Assembly (NCBI GenBank): GCA_030015575.1
Contig: CM057347.1
Location: 505,923,176 to 505,987,175 of the forward strand
Direction of reading: 5' to 3'
DNA length: 64,000 nt
DNA from: Agapanthus africanus
Lineage: Eukaryota > Streptophyta > Magnoliopsida > Asparagales > Amaryllidaceae
In this document: positions 63,801 through 64,000 of the stretch, piece by piece
How positions within the stretch are numbered: the stretch's first letter is position 1
Layout: each line of letters begins with the position of its first letter
Made by a program: the position numbers and the translations under genes
Notes under the pieces: generated by a model
Databases searched by the model: none
Told to the model about the DNA's origin: nothing
Seen by the model: only the letters and a program-made list of their open reading frames with translations

Positions 63801-64000
63801 GGCAGGTGGAGCCTCGTGCCACCTTTTGTGCCAAGGCGACCCGGAGGACCTAACCATCATCCCAGCCCAGGCTTTTGTACCTACTGCAAGAGAGCTGGTC
63901 ATATGATGAAAGACTGCCGGCTAGCCAATCGTCTTTGCTTAGTCTGCGGCTCAGCTACTCATGATATCGGGTCTTGTCCCCAAAGGCAAAACCCAGTTGC
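63800..64000 (+). pseudogene. C-terminal gag with two zinc knuckles, other phase
   Basis: In the phase starting around 63800 the sequence reads PPFVPRRPGGPNHHPSPGF, then a CCHC knuckle CTYCKRAGHMMKDC (63876-63917) and, 10 residues on, a second CLVCGSATHDIGSC. Both fit C-x2-C-x4-H-x4-C. The upstream gag phase instead ends in ARELVI, so a one-base indel near 63800 probably separates the two. The window ends before protease. Confidence 0.75.

Larger units (their letters stand above)
59665..64000 (+). mobile_element. Tekay-like element, 5' part, running off the right edge
   Basis: 5' LTR 59665-62776, leader, and gag from 62989. The target duplication should be TAAGG (59660-59664), but its partner is outside the window. 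LTR end GGGAAGCGGGGCGTGACA and internal similarity join it to the two solo LTRs. Its gag resembles those of the Tekay/Del group. Confidence 0.85.

Overview
The window looks like plant nuclear DNA, most likely from an angiosperm with a large, repeat-rich genome. I recognise no host gene. Almost everything that can be assigned is a Ty3/gypsy LTR retrotransposon, with one probable copia fragment. The species cannot be named from the sequence.

Layout. (1) 1-1565 and 14540-15182 are pieces of the 3' end of a reverse-oriented Tat-type element whose LTR runs off the left edge. (2) A solo LTR of a Tekay-like family (1566-14534, TSD ACTTA) sits in that element and is itself split by a reverse-oriented chromovirus (3687-13377, TSD CTATC) with two almost identical LTRs and a damaged gag-pol. 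(3) A second Tekay-like solo LTR lies at 15248-18232 (TSD CTGAG). (4) 18238-23372 is non-coding, with a probable reverse copia LTR end at 19139 and a diverged ~410-bp tandem duplication. (5) 23373-25060 may be a reverse gypsy LTR. (6) From about 25.1 kb a Tat/Ogre-type element begins: LTR end 28281, decayed gag, protease, RT, two RNase H domains and integrase to 35419; its 3' region resumes at 56864 and runs to 59664. (7) It is split by an Athila-like element (35508-56858, TSD CCGGC), which is split inside its RT by a gag-only, non-autonomous Tat-type element (41540-51106, TSD TATGT). (8) At 59665 a third Tekay-like LTR starts a forward element whose gag runs to the right edge.

Order of events. 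Nesting and by-eye LTR comparison agree: the Tat pol carries about ten in-frame stops and is old. The Athila, gag-only and reverse chromovirus insertions have LTR pairs differing at only about 5-12 positions each. Several young copies nevertheless have damaged polymerases, so movement in trans or very recent damage must be considered.

Most unusual content. The 3' regions of the Tat-type elements hold repeated ~170-bp arrays of five stem-loops. The loops are nearly constant (TCCTCACGA, ATCCTTACGA, ACCCTYACGG) while the stems differ from hairpin to hairpin and stay paired, including by compensatory changes. Each array is followed by a conserved larger hairpin. The LTRs of the same lineage carry other arrays of short dyads (GGAGTTYAACTCC, CACATG/CATGTG pairs, CACGTG pairs, AATTTAATT and TGTTTAACA palindromes). 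I regard this dyad-rich architecture as the best candidate for something undescribed. A predicted 69-nt GT-AG intron in the right-hand Tekay-like gag is the next most interesting item.
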